Assembly (NCBI GenBank): GCA_027579435.1
Contig: JANBPK010000901.1
Location: forward strand, 1-37,273
DNA length: 37,273 bases
DNA from: Candolleomyces eurysporus
Taxonomy: Eukaryota; Basidiomycota; Agaricomycetes; Agaricales; Psathyrellaceae
Reading direction: 5' to 3'
The notes beneath the pieces were generated by a model that worked only from the letters and a program-made list of their open reading frames with translations, did no database searches and was not told the DNA's origin. This document shows, in pieces, positions 11,611 through 21,682 of this stretch. Made by a program: the position numbers and the translations under genes. Numbering within the stretch: position 1 is the first letter of the stretch; each line of letters starts with the position of its first letter.

Positions 11611-12587
11611 GGGCCCTCACCCAATCCTACAAGGCCAACGCCCGACATGACGAGCCACGCACCACGCAACCGGTCTCCATCCATGCGCCCGTCATAACCC
11701 ATCCACTTCCTCCCGAGTGAACGTTGATCCACACCACACCGACAGCCGTCCCGCACCAACTGAACAAACCCATCACAACCGCGAATCTGTTACCCGCACT
11801 CCAGGTCAATAGAGGCTATCAGGTTCAGCCCAGTCGCGACGGTAATCGTAGCGGCCTTATCTGCGGACGCCATCGGCGCACTCGTTGGAGTCGGTAGGAT
11901 AGTGAAGCGTTGGGAGGTGCCTTGTAGGACGCCGCGATCACCGAACAAGATGTTGGTTTGCCTGGACTGTGAGTGGAGAGAACAGCGGGGTCGGTTTTAG
12001 TCGGGAGTCATGAAGATAGAAAGGGAAGTAAAGAAAAAATGGGAGGATAGGAGAGAGCGAAAAGAGGGAGGGGTTTCAAAGATTTGGGTCTACAGCAAAG
12101 GAGAGAGAAACGGTATAGAAATGATCAAAGGAGCAGGGTCGGCGGCAAGCGACGAAAGCAAGGAACGAGAGGATACGACATACCGTTCTCCGCTACGACA
12201 TCCCCTGACGTGCTACCCAAGAGCGCTTTTGTTCATCGGAAGGCGATGTTCACATGGTCGTTCACCCATCGTGTTCCTGACGTTGGCCGGGTTACGATAA
12301 ATTCCGTCGGTGTTGGAGACGGTGCGGTCCGCTTGAGTTGCAAGACAGGGCGACAGTATGGCGATATGGAGGACGTCGTCGGCCGATGGTGACGGCGGTG
12401 AGCAGGCAGGTCGAGGATATGTGGCCAAGCACTACAGCGACCGCGAGTCAAGGCATAAAGCAGGACGTCGATTGATTTGAGGGCCAGTAACACACACGCC
12501 CACGAAAGCAAACTAAAACGACGAAGGACCTGAGGTGGTCATCGCCGGCGGGTGAGTGGGTGTCGGCGTCCACATCGATGGTCGTGG
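11611..12587. repeat. Segment Y (left part), partner of X
   Basis: Aligned with 7,812-9,060 over its whole length, with many substitutions and small indels. The minus strand contains a hydrophobic stretch (LSWACVLLALKSIDVLLYAL, near 12,455-12,511) and a second frame with PTEFIVTRP, suggesting a decayed membrane protein. No complete gene can be assembled. The segment continues at 13,975 after an insertion. Confidence 0.6.
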
Positions 12588-13972
12588 TCAACTGTAATTA
12601 AAGTTACTTGAGTTAGTAACTTTCTCTAACTTTCCGCCTGCAAGTTAGGGTCTCTAACGTGGTTACAATTGGTCGTTTTCCACGCAACCGGCCAAGTGAA
12701 TGTGTCTCCGGTGTTGGTGAAATATATTGGTAATGCCGCCTCGTGGAGAGTTTGTAGCTATGGCAAGATTTGTGTTTGTCAACCCTTATTACGTTGAGGA
12801 GGCAAAGAGGATCCTTGCCTCCGTTGATCTGGCTAGTCCTTCTGGGGTGCTGTTACTCAAACGTTAGATTACACAAATTTTATTCAGATATACAGTGTGA
12901 TCACTCATAGAGGCGGCTATCTCGAGCATAGAACGTCGCATTGAAGCATACGAGGCTGCTGCTTTCTGGTTAATCTTCCCTTTGCAGCCTTCTCAGTGAC
13001 TCACTGCTGGAATGATAAGTCATTTATAAGGGGGTCAGACAATCAAATACGCCCAAAAAATTGGTTCACTGCCTTATATAGCTCTAAATGCAGCCACAGA
13101 ACGCCTCCTTTGAATATAAATGATTACGAGAGTAAGACTTATAGATCAACAACCACGCTGACACAGAAATGTTAACTTATGCTAACAGTGTGTGTTAACT
13201 ACAAGTTGACTTGTTCTCAACTTGGATAAACTTGATTTATTTGACACTAACGTGGGTCTAACTTGAATGTCTGGACCTCGATTTAAGGGCAAAGAACAGT
13301 GATCAGGACAAATAACCGCACATACCAGTTCCCACAGCCTTGCCGGCACAAGCGTCTTGTTGCAGGACGAAGGTCACAGACAGATGAGCATTCAGGAAAG
13401 AAGTGACATTCAACAAGCGTAAATATCGTGCTGGAGCTGGTTGATGTAGGCCAGGTAAAATGATGAGAACAGGCGAAAATGCAGGGTTCGTTCAGACTTC
13501 AGTGATGGGACCAAGCCTCGGGGTGGAACGGGGCGAGGAGTTCCAGGTTGAATGGTGAGAAAGTGACGGAGCTCACGGGGAAGGGGAAGGGCAGGCAACG
13601 GTCGCGAGCCAGGAACAATCTCCATGGATAGTGGACCTGACAACTCCCCTGAGTGTCCCACCATACCCTTCAAAGATAAGACCCAGGATTCCATAACACC
13701 TGGAATCGACGAGACGTAAGCCTGCTCGTACCTAGTGGGGGCCAGGACCAACCGTTGTCCTCTGTATGTGTTCCTCTCCAGATCCGACGATCAATATTTG
13801 AACTCAACGCACGCATTTGGCGGAAAGAGAATATACAGCACAAGTTTACTTATGCCAACTTGTATGTAGCTTGATCCTATCTTAAGTTAACATGCCTCAA
13901 CTTGGTCTAACTTGAATGTTAACATGAAGTAAACGTGTTGAGGAAAGATTTACTTAAGCTGAAATGTAGTTG
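12588..13972. mobile_element. 1.4-kb inserted element with AACTTG-rich ends (MITE-like)
   Basis: This block is absent from the X copy, where the flanks are contiguous (gtgggtgtcggcgtccatggttgagcgc). Its ends are weak inverted repeats: tcaactgtaattaaagttac on the left and, in reverse complement, tcaactacatttcagcttaa on the right. Motifs of the form caagtt/aacttg and gttaac cluster at 12,600-12,660, 13,190-13,270 and 13,850-13,945, like the subterminal repeats of DNA transposons. No transposase is seen. A 113-codon minus frame (13,410-13,751) is the only longer ORF and is unrecognised. The exact edges and target duplication could not be fixed. Confidence 0.45.
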
Positions 13973-13974
13973 AG

Positions 13975-14262
13975 CGGAAGGCAGGCAGGCCGCAACGGCG
14001 CCAAGAAAGTACGATCACCCGGAACGGCCTCTGATTTGGCCAGTCGGTCCGGACCAAGTCTTGCGCTCTTTGACCCTGGATTGACAAGGGCTCGTAGCAT
14101 GGTAAGTCGGGAACGCTTGAGAAGGAGGGCTGAAGATTGCTAGTAATAGAGCCAAGTAGACGGGAGTATCGCAGCTTTCCAGCGACTGTGAGGTTGTAGC
14201 CCCTATCGGGTGATGGAGCTCATGAGCTGGGTAATAGTAGGTGCTGATTGAACGCGTACCTT
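13975..14262. repeat. Segment Y (right part); also outer end of the inverted duplication
   Basis: Matches 9,090-9,420 directly and 35,180-35,500 in reverse complement; shared strings include aagaaagtacgatcacccgg and tagacgggagta. Three copies of this tail therefore exist in the window. The inverted copy at 35.5 kb loses homology near 13,985, within about 15 bp of the right end of the inserted element. Confidence 0.75.
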
Positions 14263-14323
14263 GTTAAATTATGCTTGGTTGAAGTATTCGTTGTCCTCGA
14301 CAAAGCATAATTTAATAAGGTAC
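14256..14323. repeat. Long inverted repeat (fold-back), about 20-bp arms
   Basis: The left arm contains ttaaattatgctt (14,264-14,276) and the right arm its exact complement aagcataatttaa (14,303-14,315). Extending outward, gtacctt pairs with aaggtac after one unpaired base, giving 20 paired positions around a 26-nt spacer. It sits where similarity to X ends and the 3' flank of the membrane gene starts. The 35.2-kb copy keeps only one arm. Confidence 0.7.
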
Positions 14324-14329
14324 CTCCTG

Positions 14330-15015
14330 CCTGCCGCAAGATTGATTTGCTAACTGTATGTCACGGCTTTCTGTGTCGAACCCTGCTTCGCGGTCAAGAA
14401 GCTGTTGGAAGACTGTCAGATCCGACGATCGCGAAAATTATGCTCATGGANTTTTTTCTTCTATCCATTGAAGCCAACCTCTCATTTGCAAGCTTTAACG
14501 GACGGAGATGTCACAAGTATTTAGGAGCAGCTAGTTGCCAGTCAGTAACAACGAAAAAGATGACGAGTTGGATCAGGCGGTCAGGCCTTAGGTCCCGCTC
14601 TACGGTACGTTTGAGTTTCTCCTGGTCACCCAGACTCGCAACACATAGGCTGAAGGATTGTAATCAAAGAACTTAGGTTGCGACAGGAGAGAAATCGTCT
14701 TCGACTTGTTCGGATGCACGTGAGGACTATTGTAGACGGACGTGGTCAATCGAGTCCATCGCTGCCAATGTCACGATCAGCGTCATCATTGTTATCGTTG
14801 TCGTTGCTTGAGAAGAAGACGTGCAACGAACAGCGCCTTGCGTTACGGTCGTTTGATCTAAACATTTGAAGAAGACTTGTGGGAGCCAGATGACCGGGTA
14901 CGCTGAAAAAAGTCGCATATATATTACAAACTGTCGCAACTGGTCCCAGCGGATATCGGATTACAGGTCATATCCCAGTTCCACTTCCACCAAATAAATT
15001 ATATGAAATCGCAGC
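14330..15015. repeat. 3' flank of the membrane protein gene, inside the inverted duplication
   Basis: Non-coding by frame content, but recognisably shared with 34,385-35,150 in reverse complement, for example catcgctgccaatgtcac and cgtttgatctaaacat and their complements. It is downstream of the minus-strand gene ending at 15,016. Confidence 0.6.
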
Positions 15016-16357
15016 CTAAGCCGGGGACTTCTCCCTCGATTCATCAGTCTTTGAAATTGCCAAGCTAAGATTTCTCGGCGCTTCAAGATCTATGATCCCA
15101 GGAGAACTCCTCGACTGGTGTTGTGACGAGAAGAATGCTGATTCGGCTGTTCGATGGTGGGCGAAGCGAATGGGATTGGAGGCCGGTGAAGTACCGCTGG
15201 CCTTGGCTGAGGGGAATCTCACCCAAGATCGACCGGTGGTGACTCGAAAGATGATCATATGTGGTGATAAGGTCTACAAAGTTCAGTTAGCATCAGAAAC
15301 GAGAACTCAGAGAGACAGAAATCGATCCCATTGAAGACTTACACAGAATGAATAGAATAGACCACCGATGATATTATATGTGGCCACGAGTGCTTGGGCT
15401 GCAGTCTGATTCTTCGGGAATGGCACTAATTGGAGTGCGGCTGTGATTGGTCCCAAAAGGGTGAGTGGAACAGCAGCTTCAACTAAAATGGCTACCACTC
15501 CGGTGTAAAGTCGGGCGTCGTGGGACGGAAGCATTTGGGATAGAGTACGCCGTGCGCGGTAGAGGTGGAACGAGATGAGCGCCGTTACAAGAACGTTGGT
15601 GCAGACTATTAGCATCTGCGTAACGGTAGGTAATGGGTTGGTGGTTCGGTCCTTGTGGAGGTCTATAGCAAACTCGTCTACCATAAAGATGACTGGGGTT
15701 CGAGTAAAGGTGGTCAGCCAGGTTGCACTCGAAGTGCTTGCGGGGTTTGAAACGACGTACCGAATGCGGACACAGACAGCATCGCGGGGATGATTGTGAT
15801 CCATCTGTAGTTAGCCAGGACCATGTAGCATCGGTAGACCTGCCACCACCGTAACAGATCAGTATTGTCTTGGCAATCTACCAATGCGACGCAGTACACT
15901 TACGAGTAATGCATCCCCAATGAAAATGCCCACTGTTATTGTCACGGAAGTGAAGTACCGCAACCAGAAGGAGTTCATTTCAGCCACAATCTCGTAGAAA
16001 TTCACACCGGAGGTGGCTCGAAAAACAGCTTGGAATACATAGGCCATGTCACTTGACGCGGATATCGATGCGAGGAGCGTGAATACAAAGCTAAGAGCGA
16101 TGTATCTCCTTCGACCTTCTCTCAGCTCTTTGGGAGTTTCCAGAAACACCGAGAGACCGTAGAGAGCCATGAATAGATGGACACCTGCAAGGGAACGGAA
16201 ATCGATCAAGTACGATTCAAGGATGATCCAAATGGTAAGAGGAGTCTGAGCATATGCACATACCGATTCCAACCATGGTTATACAGACGTTGGCGTACAG
16301 ACTTCGGGCGCCAACGAGGGAGAGTTGTTCAAGCGCGTCGTTTGAGCTATCGGACAT
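15016..16357 (-). CDS. Multi-pass membrane protein of an Agaricomycete family, four exons
   Basis: Exons 16357-16264, 16184-15904, 15839-15343 and 15273-15016, all with GT-AG introns. The first two are consistent in phase. The protein begins MSDSSNDALEQLSLVGARSL. Hydrophobic segments follow: VHLFMALYGLSVFL, YIALSFVFTLLASISA, VTITVGIFIGDALL, MLIVCTNVLVTALISF, LYTGVVAILVEAAVPLTLLG and YNIIGGLFYSFC. The C-terminal exon is hydrophilic and ends SREKSPA. I recognise the architecture as a common basidiomycete family of uncharacterised seven-helix-like integral membrane proteins; its function is unknown. Oddity: within exon 3, near 15,761, the frame must shift by one base between MLSVSAF and the continuing VVSNPASTSS, and the mutated copy at 33 kb has the same offset. 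The gene is either already broken, has an unseen splice, or carries an old indel. Confidence 0.7.
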
Positions 16358-16402
16358 AATTGAGTGGAGGAGTCTTGCAGTTGGCGAGTTCAGGCCATGG
16401 TA

Positions 16403-17730
16403 GCAACGCTTAAATACTGCAAGTCCTGCCCGTCCTAAGTTGTAACAGGAATTTGGTATAAGAGCCTAGGTACGTATCTAGCGAACCGTGATGATCATAA
16501 ATGCAGATCTTCCTTTTGTCGAACAATCACTTTGTTACCGGTGTCAAGGATTTCGGTTGATGCGATCATTGAATGAGGCGATTTGTGGTTCTTGATAATG
16601 CCATTGACAACGTTGCAGTTGATCAGAACACTGGCGGTGTCAAACGTTTCTATTGAACAGCTCGGCGTACGTCTAACTACTGGCTTGTTAGCGCGCACGA
16701 GTCCCATGACAAGGACAATACATGTTGTTCGTGCGAGCTCAATCCCGTCCAGCATATTCAAATCCGTGCAGCGCCGACGCCCAACGTCACCTGAGCTCCA
16801 TTTTTTGAGGAGGTTTGCAACATCTCGGCTTACTCGGCGCAACTAACGCGCTCCCGCGGTGGGACTGGTTCACTTCAGTCCCCAGCGTTGTTTCCGGAAA
16901 GTATGGGGAGGACGCCTCGAGGCACGGGATACGTGGAATTGTTGCGTTGGCACTGGATCGAACTCGGGACCTGATGCATCCTTCGAAGGAATGTCTATGA
17001 CAAGGTACTGGATTCGGTGTTGACAACGTAAAACGAGATAAAGAAAATTACATTCGTTTTCGGGAGAGCCGTGATTACCTAGAGCGCGCGGCCGATTGAG
17101 TTCGTTCTCTCAGCACAAGAACATCAGATGAGACGCTGTTCACTGGACGGCTTGGCTTGGGTGTCAACGTCAGAAGGGAACCTCATATCTTTGAAACATG
17201 ACAACGCCGGATCCATGTCGAGCTTGCTGTCTATCCTTTGCCCATAGACGAAGAAGTTGACCGTAAGGATTGACTGAGCGTAAGCCGTCAAGTAGTGAGC
17301 GTTTTTGAAGGAGAACTTAGGATTGGTAGCGATGGAATCGAGTCAACGAGAGTAGCAAGCCTCCCCGGCGACTGTGAGTCGCTGAAGTCCACAAACTAGT
17401 TAATACAGTTGAATGGTTAACTGGCACCTGTGATCAATTATTATTGAGTGAACATTACTTATCGAACAAGGTTTGGTTGAAGCCGTGGTTGTTCATGAAG
17501 AGGCGTCTTCTCGAGGCATCCTAGCGTCACTGGGAGAGAGTACTGAGTACCATCGACCTCAAGCCAATTAGTTTCTATCCTTACCTTCAAAGTTCTCATG
17601 GACATTGCAGCCACACACACGAGCAAGAGGATAGAGTCTAGTCTTACTCGTCCTGCCTCAAACCCTGACGAGATCGGTGACGAATTCCGTTCGGGTAGGT
17701 GAGTAAAGTGAATTGCGAAGATCGCGGACT
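16403..17730. other. Region without a supported gene
   Basis: Upstream of the membrane protein gene and downstream of the weak 17.7-18.1-kb candidate. The overlapping frames at 16,495-16,846 and 16,787-17,026 are antisense pairs with no domain. A string like a tRNA T-arm (agttcgatcc on the minus strand near 16,945) lacks the rest of a tRNA. A minus frame at 17,459-17,854 is hydrophobic in places and could be a downstream exon of the next candidate. Confidence 0.35.
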
Positions 17731-17732
17731 GG

Positions 17733-18148
17733 TTACCCAGGTCGAGTTTTGAGANACGTGAGTACATGATTCTCTGACGCATAAACAAATAATCGTGGAA
17801 GACACTCACCTCCCTGAGCAGCGGGAACGATGTCAGATGGACTAGCAACACCATCGTCGGAGATGTACCGGTAGAGAGTTAGCGAAAGGCGCTTCTCAAA
17901 GACCCACATCCTGATGCTAATGCCATGCAACCCAGGCGTGTAAGTTATTTGTTGATCACTGTCCCTCGGTGCCCATAGTAGGTAAGGATCGATCGCAGTG
18001 TTCCACCTGCTTGAGTGCCCCCATTGTCAACTTCGTGGCGCTTCAGAAGGCTGGCACCGTTGGGAAAAGTGAACGCGGGAGAAAATGTGTCGAACGCAAA
18101 GAGGACGGTGGTGNGGAGTATGAAAGCACTGAAAGTCGTGGTGAGCAA
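17733..18148 (-). CDS. Possible small secreted protein, exons uncertain
   Basis: A minus-strand frame starts at 18,148 with a hydrophobic leader (MLTTTFSAFIL, then TTVLFAFDTFSPAFTFPNGA) followed by a KR dibasic site (LLKRHEVDN), like a secreted precursor cut by Kex2, and stops at 17,945. A second frame just downstream (TYTPGLHGISIRMWVFEKR ...) ends at a good donor (ggaggtgagt, near 17,812). No intron joins the two without leaving a stop, so this may be one 67-residue protein, two exons with an error between them, or a relic. One n lies in the leader. Not recognised as a family. Confidence 0.3.
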
Positions 18149-18733
18149 CAGCTGAATGAGGAATAGCTACAGGCCGGGGCTCGTAAGCTTAAGTTGGCTG
18201 GTGCTGGGAGCGGAGACGTTAAGAATTTTGGCTCAACNTCGTTATCGGCAAGGAGTCGAGNTGCGCACTCCCCGTCCTCAATAGCGTTGCTATTGGAGCC
18301 CTTACAAGGGCAAACATGCCTACACTGAGCGATTGATCGAGGAAGCGCNGCCTGAAAATTCTACTTTTCACAACGCCCACCCCGTGTTATTTTAAACGTC
18401 CAATCGTCGACCTATGGTCTGGAAGTACTCCAAAGCAGAAGTTTATTCGTCTAAGTAGCCTAAAGCAAAGGCAAGCCGCCANTGCGGGACTATCAGTGTA
18501 CAACACCAAGAAGTGTTATAAGGCCACGGGGACACGTAAAATCCATGACCGTTCAATACCTATCTACCCGCTCATCTAGTCAGTCAANGAAGGGGAGACA
18601 GNGATNNNNNTTCGCGGTTCGGTGTTTCGAGGATGACGTCGACTAGCTTTAAAGGAGGGTGTGTGATGTTGGTTCTCAGCAGAGGGCAGAGAGTAGNCAT
18701 ACGGATGAANGGAAAGTCATCCAATAGTCCTTG
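18149..18733. other. 3' flank of the G-alpha gene, n-rich
   Basis: No coding content. It contains a run of n near 18,606-18,610 and scattered n bases. It would hold the terminator of the minus-strand G-alpha gene. Confidence 0.4.
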
Positions 18734-21682
18734 TCATAGAATGGTCCCTTCCTTCAACGCATTGCCCAAAATCGTCGCCTTCACCCAGGTAAACGCCAGC
18801 CGAATGTCCGCCGTATCTGTTGCTTGCATCAGACTATAACGATATCCATCAGTCCTCTTGNGTATTCCATTTCACAAGCAGAAAGGGTGGTATCCATCAA
18901 CNTCGCCATCACACTCTGACAATCGCCGGCCTCCTCGCTGGACATCCTATCAGGCCACCAGAAGAAAGGGTACGTGTGCGTCGAGCGGAGGACACGACAA
19001 CAAAGAGATCGCAAAAAAGATNCCGAGTAGCCCAAATAGAGTGCTACCCCAACACAAGAAGTCCAGCGAAGATGAGTGTGAAATAACGGAAACGATACTC
19101 ACTGAGGATATATGTTCAACCTCGCCCTATTTGTCTGCATAAACCTCCACAAAATATACTTCGCCGCCTTGTTGAGATCCGGTCCTCCCGTATATTCTGA
19201 GAAATATCGCTCCAGCGGGACCTATAACGGACATCNTACTCAAAGTCAGTATTCAGTTTTGTTTTAGTTTTTGNAACAATTGTGACAATCACGCCCTCCT
19301 CTAGTNGTTCACCAGTCCCCTAAACCTCAAAAGCAACGCAACCCAAACGAGAAAACCAATATCAGAATGGGAAAGTCAATGAGGAGTTGAGACAGAGTGG
19401 GAAGCAGGCAACGGAGGAAGGCGAAGGAAGAAGACAAAGGCCANCTCAATGANANAACACTCACCCTAGGCAACTTTTTCTTAAACAGATCGATCTTATT
19501 CAAGAACAAGATAAATGTCGTGTTAAGGAACCACCTTGAGTTTATCACCGCCTCGAAAAGTACAAGCGATTCGTGCATTTGGGTCTGCAAAGGAAAAGCN
19601 AAACGAGGGTTAGCAAGCGAATGAGAGTCGGAGGAAGGAACGCAAGATGAGGAGAGAGGAAGCGTAAGGCCGATGAAAAAGTCCGAGATNCAAAGGCGGC
19701 AGTGAAAGCGCATAGAGATTGCAACAGGGAAGAGGGAAGAGNGCAGAAAGCGGAGAAGAAAAAAAGACAGCTGTTGTCGCTGGGAGGACACAGGAAGATG
19801 GGGATGCGAGAGAGAGCGGCCGGGATAGAGAAAACGGAAGAGAGCGGAGCAAACAAGCCACGCAAGGTGAGCTAGGTGAACAGATGTGGGGGAGCGAAAG
19901 GACGAGTGAAATGAGCGAGGACGAACGAGAAAACAAACGAACAAGAACGCAGATGACGACGACAAGCGTTCATAGAAGGGAGGGCGGATGAGAGGTAAAT
20001 GCGATCAAACACACGAAAGTGGGGATGACAGGGAGTTTGAAGCAGAGAGGCAAAGAGCAACCGAAGAAAGGGAAACAGGGAGTGAACGCAAGGAGAAACA
20101 TCAAGACAGACACAAGAAAAACAAAGAGGAGAAACGAACAGCTGAACCCGACAGAGGGAAAAAAANCTCCNAATAAACGAAACGCAGACCAGTACGATCA
20201 ACTCACCTGCGTCTTCTCCTCTGAAAGCACCTGATCATAGTCGCTCAACGCCGTACAAAAAATGATAGAATGTACACCCTCNAAACAGTGTATCCACTTC
20301 TTGCGTTCNGATCGTTGACCGCCCACCTCGATCATGCGCATTCTACAAACACGGATCCGTGACAATCGAATTCAAATTCACGGCAAAATGAGATAGGTTG
20401 AAAATGGAGGAGTTGAATGAACACNGGTTGGGGAGAATTAGTTGGGGTAGGGGTTCCAACGAATGCAGTCCGAGGTTGAAGGTTGGGTTCAACNCAGGAG
20501 AGACAAGTGGAGAGTTCGTTAGTCTAGATCGTTCGTGGTCNAAGGTAGAAGAGAAAAATGGATGAGGTGGGCAAAGGTGTGGGGACAAGACTTGAGAAAC
20601 ATGAATGGAGACTCACGATAACTTGTCCACGGTGAACCTCGTCTCTGTAATCCCCACAGAGTTTCGTCGCGCTCTCATCACGTCCATCTCGTTCGGCAGA
20701 TAATCTGGCGAGCCTATGCGTAGTACTTGCCCAAAGAAGCTATGCGAGCAATTCGTTAGTCGTGTTCTCAAAGGTGCGGGAAGAAAGGGTAGGTGGAGAA
20801 AGGCAGGAGAAGTGACTCGCAAAGGTTAGATGAGCAGGAAGGGGACGAAAGGGAGGAACCGTTCGACGATTGTAAAAGTCTGAGGCGAAGGATGGAAAGA
20901 GCGGAGTAAGAGAGAGGAACAGGGATAGAGACCCACTATCCCGCCCAGTCTATGAGATCGAAGTGGCTTGAGTGTTCGTCCATGATTTTGGTGATAGTCG
21001 GGTCCTTTGATAGCTGATGGATAGCCTCAAAGATTTCTGGAGAGAGGCCAGGTCCGCCTTCTGTTTCCATGTCCAGTCGGTAGTCGAGGATTTTTTCTGC
21101 AAGGACCTGTGGGCGGAGCGAGCATGAGGAACTGGGCGCTGATAACAAAAGGAGTGTGACGTGGGGTAGACGAAATCNAAGGCAGTTGGAGGAATGGAAG
21201 ACGAAGGATGCAAGGAAGGAAACGCACCCGATTCGAATACTCGACAGACTCAATCCCCGTCTCCCTCATATATGAAACCATCTGCTGTGCGGAATCCAAC
21301 ACATTACTATACACCACCGGTCGATACTCTGCCAGTTCCGCTTCTGAAAATCCGTTCTCGTAGATAATCTTCNTCTGCTTCATAATCGTATTCTTGCCTG
21401 ACCCCCTAGTGCCTGTCAAAGGGAGANGTTTAACGTCGGTTATGAAAGGTGGTTGGTATGAAAGGCAAGGTACATTGTGAGTCGTTAGTCGGTCGGAGTG
21501 ACCATTGGGCCACCCAAGAAAGAAGCAGACATGAAGGAAGGAAGGAGATATGAAAGACACTCACCCAAGAGCAAGACCCTGCATTCCTTCCTGAGCAGTT
21601 TGCGATCCTTCGCTATCTGCTCATCAATCTCGTCCGAGCGTGCTTTACCAGCACTGTCAGCTGTCGATATGCATCTNCCCAT
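18734..21682 (-). CDS. Heterotrimeric G-protein alpha subunit, eight exons, 356 aa
   Basis: Exons 21682-21565, 21412-21228, 21106-20937, 20739-20617, 20342-20207, 19584-19465, 19221-19103 and 18833-18734. All introns are GT-AG and all phases agree, giving 1,071 nt. It acts at the inner plasma membrane, coupling receptors (pheromone or nutrient) to cAMP/MAPK signalling. N-terminus MGxCIST carries the Gly-2 myristoylation and Cys-4 palmitoylation sites. Switch I has the catalytic Arg (R182, MRAR) and GITET; switch II is [15 protein letters not shown] with Gln208; the guanine motifs are NKID (273-276) and QATDT. The end is NALKEGTIL, without the Cys of Gi-type subunits. Striking oddity: the P-loop (residues 40-48) reads GTRGSGKNT where the family has GAGESGKS/T-T, and D200/T181 equivalents are E204/S185. 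Several n bases occur as substitutions, so read error cannot be excluded at those sites; the P-loop codons themselves contain no n. Length is typical (about 353 aa). Confidence 0.93.

Noticed and set aside
13410..13751. A 113-codon minus frame inside the inserted element
   Set aside because: No domain, no codon pattern that stands out, and no transposase similarity that I can recognise; kept only as a note.
15016..16357. Possible pheromone receptor of the Ste3 type
   Set aside because: Multi-pass topology fits, but I see none of the family's sequence landmarks, and the architecture matches uncharacterised Agaricomycete membrane proteins instead.
16930..17000. tRNA or tRNA-derived SINE signals (also near 22,475 and 23,357)
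   Set aside because: Only a T-arm/box-B-like string is present at each; stems do not pair properly and no box A lies at the right distance.
19327..20201. Long minus frames with Ser/Phe/Leu-rich sequence
   Set aside because: They run through introns of the G-alpha gene and are low-complexity readings; only the spliced exon inside them (19465-19584) is real.
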